From Eubacterium sp. (lineage in GTDB: Bacteria; Bacillota; Clostridia; Lachnospirales; Lachnospiraceae): a DNA stretch of 53,584 bases. The notes under the pieces are model-generated. The model did no database searches, was not told the DNA's origin, and worked only from the letters and a program-made list of their open reading frames with translations. The stretch spans positions 1 through 53,584 of the forward strand of contig JAAWJJ010000017.1 of assembly GCA_022796875.1 (NCBI GenBank), written 5' to 3'. The translations under genes and the position numbers were made by a program. Shown here piece by piece: positions 22,487-30,992 of the stretch. Position 1 is the stretch's first letter, and the number at the start of each line of letters is the position of its first letter.

Positions 22487-22786
22487 ATGGCGGTAAAGTC
22501 AGAACGCGACTTCCAGGCAAATCTTGTAAAAGAGTTAAAAGAACTCTTTACGGATTGTATCGTAACCAAACTTGACGCAGGTCATACGCAGGGGATACCG
22601 GATCTTCTGGTTCTGTATAAGAATAAATGGGCCACTCTGGAATGTAAGAAATCGGCGGGAGCAAAGAAGCAGCCTAATCAGGAGTATTACGTTGGGCTGA
22701 TGGACAAGATGTCATTTTCAAGATTCATCTGCCCTGAAAACAAGGAGGAAGTATTATATGAACTTCAACAAACATTCAAATCTTGA
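22487..22786 (+). CDS. VRR-NUC-type PD-(D/E)XK nuclease
   Basis: 99 residues from ATG 22487 (GAGAGGAGA upstream). Core: DFQANLVKELKELF, TKLDAGHTQGIPDLLVLY and TLECKKSAGAKKQPNQ, giving the PD...ExK active site (GIPD, ECK). Stand-alone VRR-NUC proteins are structure-specific nucleases, for example Holliday-junction-like. It overlaps the next nuclease gene by 29 bases. Confidence 0.86.
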   Translation: MAVKSERDFQANLVKELKELFTDCIVTKLDAGHTQGIPDLLVLYKNKWATLECKKSAGAKKQPNQEYYVGLMDKMSFSRFICPENKEEVLYELQQTFKS

Positions 22787-23315
22787 AGGACGTCATGCTT
22801 TCCTTGGTGCAAGTAAGTACCACTGGATTAACTATGATGAAAATAAAGTTGCGGAATCCTACAGCAGGTTTCTTGCGATTCAAAAGGGAACGCAGCTGCA
22901 TGAGTTCGCGGCTCAGTGTATCCGCATCGGACAAAAATTACCCAGATCGCATAAGACGTTAAATATGTATGTGAACGACGCGATAGGGTTCCGGATGATC
23001 CCGGAACAGGTTCTGTTTTATTCGGAAAACTGTTTTGGGACGGCGGATGCTATATCATTCCGAAATAAGTTCCTCAGAGTTCATGATTATAAATCCGGAA
23101 TGTTTCCGGCGCACATGGAGCAGCTGTTTGTATATGCCGCTCTGTTTTGTCTGGAATACGGGATAAAGCCGGCGGATATAGAAATGGAAACCCGTCTGTA
23201 CCAGTCGGACGATATTTTGATTGCCAATCCGACAGTGGAAGAGATTGCTCCGATCATGGACAAGATTGTTACGTTTGACAGAATTATCAGCAAAATCAGA
23301 GAACAGGAGGAGTAA
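22758..23315 (+). CDS. RecB/Cas4-like PD-(D/E)XK exonuclease
   Basis: 185 residues. Catalytic pattern: early conserved HEFAAQCI, FGTADAISFRN and LRVHDYKSG (D and K of the active site), then HMEQLFVYAALF (motif with Q.xxY). This matches phage RecB-like exonucleases that process DNA ends for recombination. The protein lacks the four Cys of iron-sulphur Cas4 enzymes. Starts inside the previous gene; GGAGG is upstream of ATG. Confidence 0.83.
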   Translation: MNFNKHSNLEGRHAFLGASKYHWINYDENKVAESYSRFLAIQKGTQLHEFAAQCIRIGQKLPRSHKTLNMYVNDAIGFRMIPEQVLFYSENCFGTADAISFRNKFLRVHDYKSGMFPAHMEQLFVYAALFCLEYGIKPADIEMETRLYQSDDILIANPTVEEIAPIMDKIVTFDRIISKIREQEE

Positions 23316-23317
23316 CC

Positions 23318-25999
23318 ATGAATCCTATCGCCGAAGAAATTTTGATGCATTATGGGATGCCAAGACGTTCCGGCCGTTATCCATGGGGTTCCGGTGAGAA
23401 TCCTTATCAGCATAGCGGCGATTTTTTAAGCCGCGTCGAGGAATTAAAGAAACAGGGATTAAAAGAAACCGAAATTGCAAAAACAATGGGATTGACCACA
23501 ACTCAGCTGAGGGTGCAGAGATCGTTGGCTAAAGATGAAAGGCGTTCTCTTCAGGTGGCTACTGCCAAAGGGTTGAGAGAAAAAGGATACAGCCTTAACG
23601 AGATCGCCAGGGAAATGGGATTTACAAACGACTCTTCCGTGCGTTCCCTGCTCAATGAAAGTTCGGAAAGCCGTATGAACCGTGCGAAAACCGCCGCTGA
23701 TTTTTTAAAACAGATGGTTGATGAAAAAGGCATGATAGATGTGGGAACCGGAGTAGAACTGGAACTCGGGATTTCGAAAGAGAAATTAAGGGAAGCCATT
23801 GAAATTCTTAAAATGGATGGATATGAGGTTTATGGCAGGGGCGTTCCGCAGGCGACAAATCCGGGAAAACAGACCAATATTAAAGTTCTTTGTCCGCCCG
23901 GAACCGGACACAGAGAAATCTATAATATTGAGAAAATTCATTCGGTAAAAGAGTACGATAAGATTCTTACCGAAGACGGCCAGAAAGTCAGGCCGGCATT
24001 TCAGTATCCGGAAAGCCTGGATTCCAGCCGTCTGAAGATTAACTATGCGGAAGACGGAGGTATTGCAAAAGACGGAGTTATCGAAATACGCAGAGGCGTG
24101 GACGATTTGTCGCTCGGCAATTCGCACTATGCGCAGGTTCGGATCATGGTTGACGGAACCCATTATCTGAAAGGAATGGCCGTCTATTCTGACGACCTGC
24201 CGGATGGCGTCGACGTTCTGTTTAACACGAATAAGAAAAAAGGAACTCCGACAGAGGACGTCCTGAAAAAGATTAAGGATGATCCCGACAATCCGTTTGG
24301 TTCTTTGATTAAAGAGCATGGAGGGCAGAGTTACTACATAGACAAAGATGGAAACGAGAGGCTTTCGTTGATTAATAAACGTGCCGAAGAAGGGGACTGG
24401 GGAGAATGGAGCGACCATCTTCCGTCACAGTTTCTGTCAAAGCAGAGCATTACGCTGATTAAGAAACAGCTAAATCTTGCTTCTGCCGATAAAAACGCAG
24501 AATTTGATGAGATTTGTTCTCTCACTAATCCGACTGTTAAGAAAACATTACTGAAATCTTTTGCCGATGATTGCGACTCTGCGGCGGTGCATCTCCAGGC
24601 GGCGGCTTTGCCAAGACAGAAGTACCAGGTAATATTGCCGCTGACGACGATCAAAGATAATGAGGTGTACGCTCCGAACTACAAGAACGGAGAACAGGTC
24701 GCATTGATTCGGTTTCCTCATGGCGGCACTTTCGAGATTCCCGTTTTAACGGTTAATAATAAACAGAAAGAGGGAAAGAAAGTTCTTGGGAACACGCCGA
24801 AAGACGCGATAGGTATCAACAGCAAAGTTGCAGAGCGGCTATCCGGAGCCGATTTCGACGGAGATACCGTTATGGTAATTCCCACTGGCGGTAAAATCAA
24901 AATCACATCCACTCCCCCTCTGAAAGGACTGGAAGGCTTTGATCCGAAAGAGGCTTATGGCCCCGACAGTACTACCCGGTCCTATAAACGGATGAAGAAT
25001 ACCCAGACAGAGATGGGAAAAGTATCGAACCTGATTACGGACATGACGCTGAAAGGGGCGACCCAGGACGAACTGGCCCGTGCTGTCCGTCATAGTATGG
25101 TTGTAATCGATGCGGAAAAGCATAATCTTGATTACAAAAGGAGCGAACAGGACAACGGTATTGCTTCCCTGAAGAAAAAGTATCAGGGACGGGAGGAAGA
25201 CGGGAAGTATAAAGAGGGCGCAGCTACCCTGATTTCCCGTGCAAAAGCCGAAACTTCGGTTATAAAAAGGAAAGGAAGCCCGATTATTAACGAGGACGGC
25301 TCTTTGAGTTACAAAACGGTAGACGACCCGACTTATTTAGATAAGAAAACAGGGAAAGTTAAGACCCGGACTCAGGCCAGTACACAGATGGCTGAAACAA
25401 AAGACGCCCGTACGTTATCGTCCGGAACACCGCAGGAAGATGCGTATGCCGATTATGCCAACAGGATGAAAGCGCTTGCGAATAAAGCTCGTAAAGAGAT
25501 GATAAATACCGGAAAGATTCCTTATTCATCTTCGGCAAAAGCAATCTATCAACCGGAAGTGGATTCTCTTAATACAAAACTGAACATAGCGCTTAAGAAT
25601 GCGCCTCGCGAAAGACAGGCTCAGGTGATCGCAAATGCTGTAGTAGCTGCAAAGAAACAGTCAAATCCGGATATGACCAAAGCCGAAATCCGGAAAGCGA
25701 ATCAGCAGGCGCTGACTTCCGCACGCAGGAAAGTCGGAGCGGAACGCAAACCGGTTGAAGTGACAGATCGGGAATGGGAAGCTATACAAGCTGGCGCGAT
25801 CAGCGAACACCGATTGACACAGATTCTTAATAACGTTGATATAGACAAGCTGAAACAGCGGGCAACTCCTCGCACTACTACTGCGTTAAGCAACGCTAAA
25901 ATTGCCAAAATCTCATCGATGGCAGCTTCCGGATACAGTACAGCAGAAATCGCAGAGGCTCTTGGCGTATCTACATCAACGGTTTCGAAATATTTGTAA
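23318..25999 (+). CDS. HTH protein with RNA-polymerase DFDGD signature (candidate single-chain RNA polymerase)
   Basis: 893 residues. N-terminal region (35-115) has two HTH-like repeats: KKQGLKETEIAKTMGLTTTQ and REKGYSLNEIAREMGFTND. The centre has ALIRFPHGGTFEIPVLTV, DAIGINSKVAERLSGADFDG and DTVMVIP, with DFDGD at 512-516, matching the catalytic loop NADFDGD of RNA polymerase beta-prime and of YonO-like phage enzymes. The C-terminus ends in another HTH (SGYSTAEIAEALGVSTSTVS). An alanine/lysine-rich helical part lies at ~690-830. Starts 3 bases after the previous stop. If functional it would transcribe phage DNA; catalytic competence is not proven. Confidence 0.83.
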   Translation: MNPIAEEILMHYGMPRRSGRYPWGSGENPYQHSGDFLSRVEELKKQGLKETEIAKTMGLTTTQLRVQRSLAKDERRSLQVATAKGLREKGYSLNEIAREMGFTNDSSVRSLLNESSESRMNRAKTAADFLKQMVDEKGMIDVGTGVELELGISKEKLREAIEILKMDGYEVYGRGVPQATNPGKQTNIKVLCPPGTGHREIYNIEKIHSVKEYDKILTEDGQKVRPAFQYPESLDSSRLKINYAEDGGIAKDGVIEIRRGVDDLSLGNSHYAQVRIMVDGTHYLKGMAVYSDDLPDGVDVLFNTNKKKGTPTEDVLKKIKDDPDNPFGSLIKEHGGQSYYIDKDGNERLSLINKRAEEGDWGEWSDHLPSQFLSKQSITLIKKQLNLASADKNAEFDEICSLTNPTVKKTLLKSFADDCDSAAVHLQAAALPRQKYQVILPLTTIKDNEVYAPNYKNGEQVALIRFPHGGTFEIPVLTVNNKQKEGKKVLGNTPKDAIGINSKVAERLSGADFDGDTVMVIPTGGKIKITSTPPLKGLEGFDPKEAYGPDSTTRSYKRMKNTQTEMGKVSNLITDMTLKGATQDELARAVRHSMVVIDAEKHNLDYKRSEQDNGIASLKKKYQGREEDGKYKEGAATLISRAKAETSVIKRKGSPIINEDGSLSYKTVDDPTYLDKKTGKVKTRTQASTQMAETKDARTLSSGTPQEDAYADYANRMKALANKARKEMINTGKIPYSSSAKAIYQPEVDSLNTKLNIALKNAPRERQAQVIANAVVAAKKQSNPDMTKAEIRKANQQALTSARRKVGAERKPVEVTDREWEAIQAGAISEHRLTQILNNVDIDKLKQRATPRTTTALSNAKIAKISSMAASGYSTAEIAEALGVSTSTVSKYL

Positions 26000-26018
26000 A
26001 GAAAGGAGCGAATTGTTT

Positions 26019-26288
26019 ATGCAACGACAATGTATGCTGACAACAACAGACAATCCATTTGATCCGTTTAAACAGTTTACTTCATGGTTTCTGTTCGATG
26101 TGGAAAAGGGTTACAATACCTGCGCTTATCTGGGGAGGATTGCAAAGATTTCAGAACAGTTGTCGGATGAAGAGAACGACAATGAAGTAGAACGTGCGAT
26201 TGACGAGATTATCAAATACGATTTTATGAACATTTACAGGAAAGTAACAAGACAAAACGATGCTGTTTCAGTGGATAAAGTAAGCTGA
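26019..26288 (+). CDS. conserved small phage protein
   Basis: 89 residues from ATG 26019, 9 bases after AAAGGAG. MLTTTDNPFDPFKQFTSWFL, YNTCAYLGRIAKISEQLSDE, ERAIDEIIKYDFMNIYRKV. I recognise this as a very common protein encoded just upstream of terminase genes in Firmicutes phages; role unknown, possibly linked to packaging. Soluble, helical. Confidence 0.8.
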   Translation: MQRQCMLTTTDNPFDPFKQFTSWFLFDVEKGYNTCAYLGRIAKISEQLSDEENDNEVERAIDEIIKYDFMNIYRKVTRQNDAVSVDKVS

Positions 26289-26303
26289 TAACGGCTTTTG
26301 TAC

Positions 26304-26329
26304 TGTCAGGGCCTCCACTGACAAATTTT
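26304..26329 (+). terminator. intrinsic terminator
   Basis: TGTCAG (26304-26309) pairs with CTGACA (26318-26323), followed by AATTTTTAT. Confidence 0.5.
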
Positions 26330-26338
26330 TATAAGGTA

Positions 26339-26370
26339 TAGGGGGGTGTCGCCAAAACAGCACCCCCTCC
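26339..26370. other. G/C-rich hairpin upstream of terminase
   Basis: GGGGGTG (26342-26348) pairs with CACCCCC (26361-26367). In the 340-base gene-free stretch before the terminase small subunit; candidate part of a packaging site. Confidence 0.4.
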
Positions 26371-26429
26371 CTTATCGCGGCGGTCTTTGAAAATTCTCCG
26401 GGGGTATATTCTGTGAAATCTTTCTATAT

Positions 26430-26550
26430 TTTCATGGTGCGAAAAAGGACTTACAGAACTGATATTTCATAGCAGGATCCCTTTCTGTTGTTTTCTCCTT
26501 TCAGATTCAGGCGGACGGCAGTTTTGTAAGTCTTTTTTTGTACCATGAAA
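26430..26550. repeat. 32-bp inverted repeat upstream of TerS (candidate pac/cos or RNA element)
   Basis: Arm 26430-26461 (begins TTTCATGGTGCG) is the reverse complement of 26519-26550 (ends TACCATGAAA) at 28 of 32 positions; the four differences are all compatible with G-U pairing in RNA. The 57-base loop has no gene. Confidence 0.6.
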
Positions 26551-26628
26551 CTGATCTGAAAACGGATAGATTCCCTGTAAAAGAGGGCGGGAAAGTAAAA
26601 GATATTTGAGGAAAAGGAGGCAATTACC

Positions 26629-26973
26629 GTGGGAAAACCAAAAGCTAACAGCCGCAGCGGTTCTTCCGGCAGAATGCGTCCGGCCCTGACTCCGGAAGCA
26701 CGTGAAAATCAGTTGGTTTCTCTGGCTGTGGATCTTGCCGAGGAACAATTACGGAGCGGAACAGCTTCATCGCAGGTCATCACTCATTATTTGAAGCTTG
26801 GTTCCTCCAGGGATCGGCTGGAGAGAGAAAAACTGGAAAAAGAAAACGAACTGCTTCGTGCGAAAACCAAAGCCCTGGAATCGGGGCAGCGGGTAGAGGA
26901 ATTGTATGAGCAGGCATTAAACGCTATGAGAAGATACAGCGGACAGAGGGAATATGATGAGTATGACGATTAA
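26629..26973 (+). CDS. putative terminase small subunit
   Basis: 114 residues; GTG start at 26629, 8 bases after AAAAGGAGG. Basic N-terminus (MGKPKANSRSGSSGRMRPAL), then TPEARENQLVSLAVDLAEEQ, TASSQVITHYLKLGSSRDRL and a long acidic coiled coil. I recognise this as the small protein next to HNH and TerL in many Firmicutes phages, likely the DNA-recognition subunit of the packaging enzyme. The inverted repeat just upstream would be a natural target. Confidence 0.75.
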   Translation: MGKPKANSRSGSSGRMRPALTPEARENQLVSLAVDLAEEQLRSGTASSQVITHYLKLGSSRDRLEREKLEKENELLRAKTKALESGQRVEELYEQALNAMRRYSGQREYDEYDD

Positions 26974-27379
26974 AACATATTCCGAACTGTCACAGCTGAA
27001 ATCGTTCGAAAAACGCTTTCGATATTTGCAGCTGGGCGGCATAGTCGGAAGAGAAACGTTCGGTTCCGACAGGTTTATCAATCAGGAATTTTATGCGTCC
27101 CGGGAATGGAAGTCCATCCGGGATTTTGTCATTTTACGGGATAACGGATGCGATTTGGGCGTCGACGGATTTGATATTTGCGGAAAGATTATTATCCATC
27201 ACTTAAATCCGATTCTTCCTAAAGATATTGAAACGAACAGCGACTTTTTGCTTAATCCGGAATATCTCATCAGCACAACGCATAAAACTCACAATGCTAT
27301 TCACTATGGGGACGAAACGTTGCTGGCAGCCGCTCCGGTTGAACGGGCCAAAAACGATACGTGCCCGTGGAGGAAATAG
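26954..27379 (+). CDS. HNH endonuclease
   Basis: Up to 141 residues; starts 26954, 26957 or 26963 are all possible and overlap the preceding gene. Conserved WKSIRDFVILRDNGCDLG, IIIHHLNPI and LISTTHKTHNAIHYG give the HNH (H-H-N/H) centre; the usual zinc-Cys pairs are reduced to one Cys before GVDGFDICGK. HNH proteins beside terminases assist DNA cleavage during packaging in HK97-like phages. Confidence 0.84.
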   Translation: MMSMTIKTYSELSQLKSFEKRFRYLQLGGIVGRETFGSDRFINQEFYASREWKSIRDFVILRDNGCDLGVDGFDICGKIIIHHLNPILPKDIETNSDFLLNPEYLISTTHKTHNAIHYGDETLLAAAPVERAKNDTCPWRK

Positions 27380-27382
27380 AAT

Positions 27383-27404
27383 GAGGGATGTCACCACATC
27401 CCTC
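27383..27404. terminator. bidirectional hairpin
   Basis: GAGGGATGT (27383-27391) pairs perfectly with ACATCCCTC (27396-27404), loop CACC. It separates the HNH gene from a convergent minus gene. No T run. Confidence 0.55.
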
Positions 27405-27412
27405 TGACAGGC

Positions 27413-27541
27413 TTACTTTTTCTTAAGCACTGCTTTAGCAGCACAAGTCGTCCTTCCTTTCACAGTTGCGTGAACATTCACGACTCTTACGTGCCTGGCC
27501 TGGCTTATGGATTTAGTAGCCTTTACGGACACTCGTTTCAT
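27413..27541 (-). CDS. 42-residue basic minus-strand peptide
   Basis: ATG at 27541 follows GGGAGGTGAT by 4-5 bases, one of the strongest ribosome sites in the window, which decides the start. MKRVSVKATKSISQARHVRV, ATVKGRTTCAAKAVLKKK: strongly basic, one Cys. A nucleic-acid-binding role would fit the charge. TTTCCA-17-TATGAT upstream. Confidence 0.6.
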   Translation of the reverse strand: MKRVSVKATKSISQARHVRVVNVHATVKGRTTCAAKAVLKKK

Positions 27542-27571
27542 ATTATCACCTCCCTTCGCAGTGACGAATCG

Positions 27572-27600
27572 ATCATATGGTCCAGGTGGTGATATGGAAA
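27572..27600 (-). promoter_or_regulatory. minus-strand promoter
   Basis: TTTCCA (27600-27595), 17 bases, TATGAT (27577-27572), 31 bases before the ATG of the minus gene 27541-27413. Confidence 0.5.
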
Positions 27601-27709
27601 AGTGTCTGAAAGAATCTATAGCATGAAGATTAGAAAATGGCAAGGAGAACGATTTTTAAAAGGCTGGAATAAAAAAATACGCTGTTGTGGTGGACAGCAT
27701 ATTTTGGTG

Positions 27710-27862
27710 TTACTTTTTTGTTTTGTAATATTGTTGGTAGTTTATCCGCTCTTGTGGTTTGTCTTTGTTTTTAAGTCTATAAACTAAATATTCTGGTAAT
27801 AATTCAGAAATGTCTTTGGGCTTATAAAACTTAGAGTAAGAAACATGGGGTTGTTTATTCAC
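27710..27862 (-). CDS. 50-residue minus-strand protein with GTG start
   Basis: GTG at 27862, GGAGAT ribosome site about 9 bases upstream, TAA at 27712-27710. Sequence VNKQPHVSYSKFYKPKDISE, LLPEYLVYRLKNKDKPQERI, NYQQYYKTKK: hydrophilic, coherent. The competing + frame here (27602-27787) is a hydrophobic mirror of it with no good ribosome site. A TTGACA-17-TACACT promoter lies upstream. No family recognised. Confidence 0.6.
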   Translation of the reverse strand: MNKQPHVSYSKFYKPKDISELLPEYLVYRLKNKDKPQERINYQQYYKTKK

Positions 27863-27913
27863 TATAACATCATCTCCAGTCTTTTAAAAATCGTTCTCTT
27901 TCTGTTAGCAGAT

Positions 27914-27942
27914 AGTGTATCTGAAAGTAATGGAATTGTCAA
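27914..27942 (-). promoter_or_regulatory. minus-strand promoter
   Basis: TTGACA (27942-27937), 17 bases, TACACT (27919-27914), ahead of the minus gene 27862-27710. Confidence 0.6.
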
Positions 27943-27973
27943 CATGTTGCGTTTAAGAAAGGAAATCGGCTTT

Positions 27974-28342
27974 ATGGAAAGCATACTTACATCTATCAAG
28001 AAAGTGCTCGGCATTACCGAAGAGTACGAACATTTCGATGCTGATTTGATTATGCATATCAATTCGGTGTTCATGGTCCTGAATCAACTTGGCGTCGGTC
28101 CGCCTCAGGGATTTGCGATTAGCAGCAAAGATGATTTGTGGACGGACTTTATTTCAGAAGCGTCACAGTTAGAACTTGTGAAATCTTACATATATCTGAA
28201 AGTAAAACTGCTCTTTGATCCGCCGCTGGGTTCTGCCGTCATTGACGTGATGAACCGGCAGATCAGTGAATTTGAGTGGCGGCTCAATGTTGCTGTTGAC
28301 CCAAAAGAGCTGAAAGGAAGTGAAAATCAAAATGGAGAATAA
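27974..28342 (+). CDS. head-tail connector-like protein
   Basis: 122 residues from ATG 27974 (AAGGAA upstream; the frame opens earlier but upstream residues are unlike the family). MESILTSIKKVLGITEEYEH, FDADLIMHINSVFMVLNQLG, then YIYLKVKLLFDPPLGSAVID. It matches my memory of gp6-like connector proteins forming the ring under the portal. Unusually it precedes TerL rather than following the capsid gene. Overlaps the next start by about 11 bases. Confidence 0.83.
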   Translation: MESILTSIKKVLGITEEYEHFDADLIMHINSVFMVLNQLGVGPPQGFAISSKDDLWTDFISEASQLELVKSYIYLKVKLLFDPPLGSAVIDVMNRQISEFEWRLNVAVDPKELKGSENQNGE

Positions 28343-28847
28343 TTTACAACATCACGGCATTCTCGGAATGAAATGGGGAGTGCGGCGTTATCAGAATAAG
28401 GACGGAACATTAACTGCGGCCGGAAGAAGGAGATTAAACGGAAGCAACGTGTCTTATGATGATGACGGAAAAGTAAACGACGGCCATGCCGGCCGTGCAC
28501 GAAGCGCCGTTCATCAGACGGTTGCTAACGACTATAAAAGTGCAAATTCCGGTTTACAGTCTGCAAGCAATGCGTCAAATAACGCTGCCAACATCGCGAA
28601 TCAGACTGCCAGCCGGAAGCAGGCAAAAGCTATGAAGAATATGGATTTATCCAATATGAGCGATAAAGAACTTCAGGCGGCTATTAACCGTCTTAACATG
28701 GAGCGCAGCTACAAGGCATTATCGACAGAAAGTATTAAATCGGGCGGCGAATATGTTTCCAGTATTTTATCCACAGCGGGCGGCGTGCTGGCTATTGGAG
28801 CTTCTGTGGCGAGTATTGCGGTCGCGATCCATACGTTAAGGAGCTGA
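28332..28847 (+). CDS. phage protein with N-terminal HHGILGMKWGVRRYQ motif
   Basis: 171 residues from ATG 28332. Begins with the classic phage motif HHGILGMKWGVRRYQNKDG, LTAAGRRR, then polar S/N-rich linker, a helical MSDKELQAAINRLNMERSYK segment and a C-terminal hydrophobic stretch (TAGGVLAIGASVASIAVAIH). The motif is related to the linker in the toxin genes of this window but here stands at the very N-terminus. Such proteins are usual beside TerL in Firmicutes phages. Function unknown. Confidence 0.8.
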   Translation: MENNLQHHGILGMKWGVRRYQNKDGTLTAAGRRRLNGSNVSYDDDGKVNDGHAGRARSAVHQTVANDYKSANSGLQSASNASNNAANIANQTASRKQAKAMKNMDLSNMSDKELQAAINRLNMERSYKALSTESIKSGGEYVSSILSTAGGVLAIGASVASIAVAIHTLRS

Positions 28848-28851
28848 TAGT

Positions 28852-30597
28852 ATGGCATTGTCGAACACAGCCACGCCAAAGTATTACGGCCAGTTTCGGA
28901 ATGCCGTTATAAATGGGGAAATACCGATCTGCCGTGAGGTCGAGATGGAGATGCATCGCATCGACAGCCTTATCGAAAACCCCGGCGTCTATTATGACGA
29001 TCAGGCGGTTGAGGGGTGGATCGAGTATTGTGAAAATGAACTTACCCTGACGGATGGTTCTGACCTCACGCTTCTTGATAGTTTCAAACTTTGGGGCGAA
29101 CAGGTTTTTGGCTGGTATTACTTTGAAGACCGCAGCATTTACGAACCGTATCCGGATGGGCATGGCGGCCATTATGTCCGTAAAAGGATAAAGAAGCGTC
29201 TGACGAAAAAACAATATCTCATAGTGGGACGAGGCGCCGCGAAATCGTTGTACGATTCCTGCGTCCATTCCTATTTCGAGAATGTCGATACTTCTACGAC
29301 CCATCAGATCACGACGGCTCCTACAATGAGGCAGGCGGATGAAGTGATGTCGCCAATCCGTACCGCGATTATCCGTTCCCGGGGACCGCTGTTTAAATTT
29401 CTTACGGAGGGTTCCCTGCAAAATACAACCGGTTCCAAAGCCGACCGGGTAAAACTGGCGTCGACTAAAAAAGGGATAGAGAATTTCTTTACCGGTTCTA
29501 TTATTGAAATTCGTCCGATGTCCATTGATAAGCTTCAGGGTCTGCGGCCGAAAGTGGCGACGGTTGACGAATGGCTTTCCGGGGATATACGGGAGGATGT
29601 GGTCGGCGCAATCGAGCAGGGGGCGTCTAAACTTGACGACTATCTTATTATTGCTACGAGTTCGGAGGGAACGGTCCGGAATGGTTCCGGCGATACCATC
29701 AAAATGGAACTTATGAAAATCCTGAAAGGGGAGTATCAGGCAGAACATGTGTCAATCTGGTGGTACAAGCTGGATTCCATCGATGAGGTTGCCCAGCCGA
29801 ATAAGTGGCCGAAAGCAAACCCGAACATAGGAAAGACGGTCAGTTACGAAGCATACCAGAACGATGTGGACAGAGCCGAGAATAATCCGTCCGTGCGGAA
29901 TGATATTCTGGCAAAACGTTTCGGACTTCCTATGGAGGGGTATACCTATTACTTTACGTATGAAGAAACGCTGCCTCACCGCAAACGGAATTACTGGCAG
30001 ATGCCGTGTTCCATGGGCGGAGATTTATCCAGAGGCGACGATTTCTGCGATTTTACGTTTTTGTTTCCGTTGCCAAACGGAGCGTTTGGGATTAAAACCC
30101 GGGCTTATATTTCGGAATTAACTCTGATGAAACTGCCGGCCGCTATGCGAATCAAGTACGATCAGTTTATATCTGAGGGGAGCCTGATTGTCATGGACGG
30201 AACCGTCCTGGACATGATGCAGGTGTATGAAGATTTGGATAACTACATAGCGGAACAGGATTATGACGTCCGCTGTTTTGGGTACGACCCTTACAACGCG
30301 AAAGAGTTTGTGGAACGCTGGTCGTCTGAAAACGGCCCGTTCGGTATCGAAAAAGTAATTCAGGGAGCAAAAACGGAATCGGTTCCGTTGGGAGAATTAA
30401 AGAAACTTTCCGAGGAACGGCTGCTGCTTTTCGATGAGGAACTGATGACGTTCTGTATGGGAAACTGCATTACAATTGAAGATACAAACGGAAACAGGAA
30501 ACTGTTGAAAAAACGGCAGGATCAGAAAATTGATGCCGTAGCGGCTATGATGGACGCGTATATTGCTTTCAAATTAAACAGGGAGGCTTTCGAGTAA
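28852..30597 (+). CDS. terL: terminase large subunit
   Basis: 581 residues. ATPase with Walker A VGRGAAKS, Walker B VATVDEW and coupling motif IIATSSEG; RNase H-like nuclease with GGDLSRGDDFCDFT, CFGYDPYNAKEF and the acidic DQKIDAVAAMMDA. It packages DNA into the prohead using ATP and cuts the concatemer. The lysine-type GxxxxK motif is present with GRGAAKS. Follows the preceding gene by 4 bases. This is the clearest phage hallmark of the window. Confidence 0.95.
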   Translation: MALSNTATPKYYGQFRNAVINGEIPICREVEMEMHRIDSLIENPGVYYDDQAVEGWIEYCENELTLTDGSDLTLLDSFKLWGEQVFGWYYFEDRSIYEPYPDGHGGHYVRKRIKKRLTKKQYLIVGRGAAKSLYDSCVHSYFENVDTSTTHQITTAPTMRQADEVMSPIRTAIIRSRGPLFKFLTEGSLQNTTGSKADRVKLASTKKGIENFFTGSIIEIRPMSIDKLQGLRPKVATVDEWLSGDIREDVVGAIEQGASKLDDYLIIATSSEGTVRNGSGDTIKMELMKILKGEYQAEHVSIWWYKLDSIDEVAQPNKWPKANPNIGKTVSYEAYQNDVDRAENNPSVRNDILAKRFGLPMEGYTYYFTYEETLPHRKRNYWQMPCSMGGDLSRGDDFCDFTFLFPLPNGAFGIKTRAYISELTLMKLPAAMRIKYDQFISEGSLIVMDGTVLDMMQVYEDLDNYIAEQDYDVRCFGYDPYNAKEFVERWSSENGPFGIEKVIQGAKTESVPLGELKKLSEERLLLFDEELMTFCMGNCITIEDTNGNRKLLKKRQDQKIDAVAAMMDAYIAFKLNREAFE

Positions 30598-30676
30598 TTA
30601 ATCAGAGTAATGGAGGAGAATCTTTTAAAAGAAAGGAGAAGTGGGTTTAAGCAATACGAGAAAGAGAAAATTAAGA

Positions 30677-30710
30677 AAAGGAAGCTGCTTGGAACAACTT
30701 CCTTTCTAAG
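30677..30710. terminator. hairpin after TerL
   Basis: AAAGGAAG (30677-30684) pairs with CTTCCTTT (30698-30705). It separates TerL from the convergent minus gene ending at 30714. The rest of 30598-30713 shows no convincing gene. Confidence 0.45.
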
Positions 30711-30713
30711 AAA

Positions 30714-30899
30714 TTAAGCCGACAGAAGATTTTCGACGTATGCTTTTCCGGATTTCACATGTTCCGGGTTTATGAATTTTATCTGACGATGTAAAAAATG
30801 GAGTAATGCGGCCGTGCCGTAGATGTGTTCTCCATGGTCATTGACATAACTATATGTTTCTATCAGTTTCATCAATCGGTAATTTATCAAAGAACCCAC
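30714..30899 (-). CDS. 50-60-residue minus-strand protein
   Basis: MKLIETYSYVNDHGEHIYGT, AALLHFLHRQIKFINPEHVK, SGKAYVENLLSA. The start is uncertain: GTG 30899 lies inside the GAGGTGGG ribosome site, and a TTG a few codons later is better spaced; an ATG further in gives 52 residues. A helical soluble protein. Only a weak TGCTATATG extended -10 is seen upstream. Function unknown. Confidence 0.55.
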   Translation of the reverse strand: MGSLINYRLMKLIETYSYVNDHGEHIYGTAALLHFLHRQIKFINPEHVKSGKAYVENLLSA

Positions 30900-30992
30900 C
30901 TCTTTCTTTTATAAGATTCTTCTCCTTTTGTTACGACATATAGCAGCATAATAACAAAATAATTTCTAGATATAGTGGAGGTGAAAAAGACA

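Noticed and set aside
26467-26748. Minus-strand frame of 93 codons over the terminase small subunit start
   Set aside because: No ribosome site or promoter; overlaps the inverted repeat and a real + gene.
27602-27787. A + strand frame with a strongly hydrophobic end, apparently a 61-residue membrane protein
   Set aside because: No good ribosome site; it is the mirror of a K/Q/E/Y-rich minus-strand gene (27862-27710) that has a ribosome site and promoter. The hydrophobicity is a by-product.
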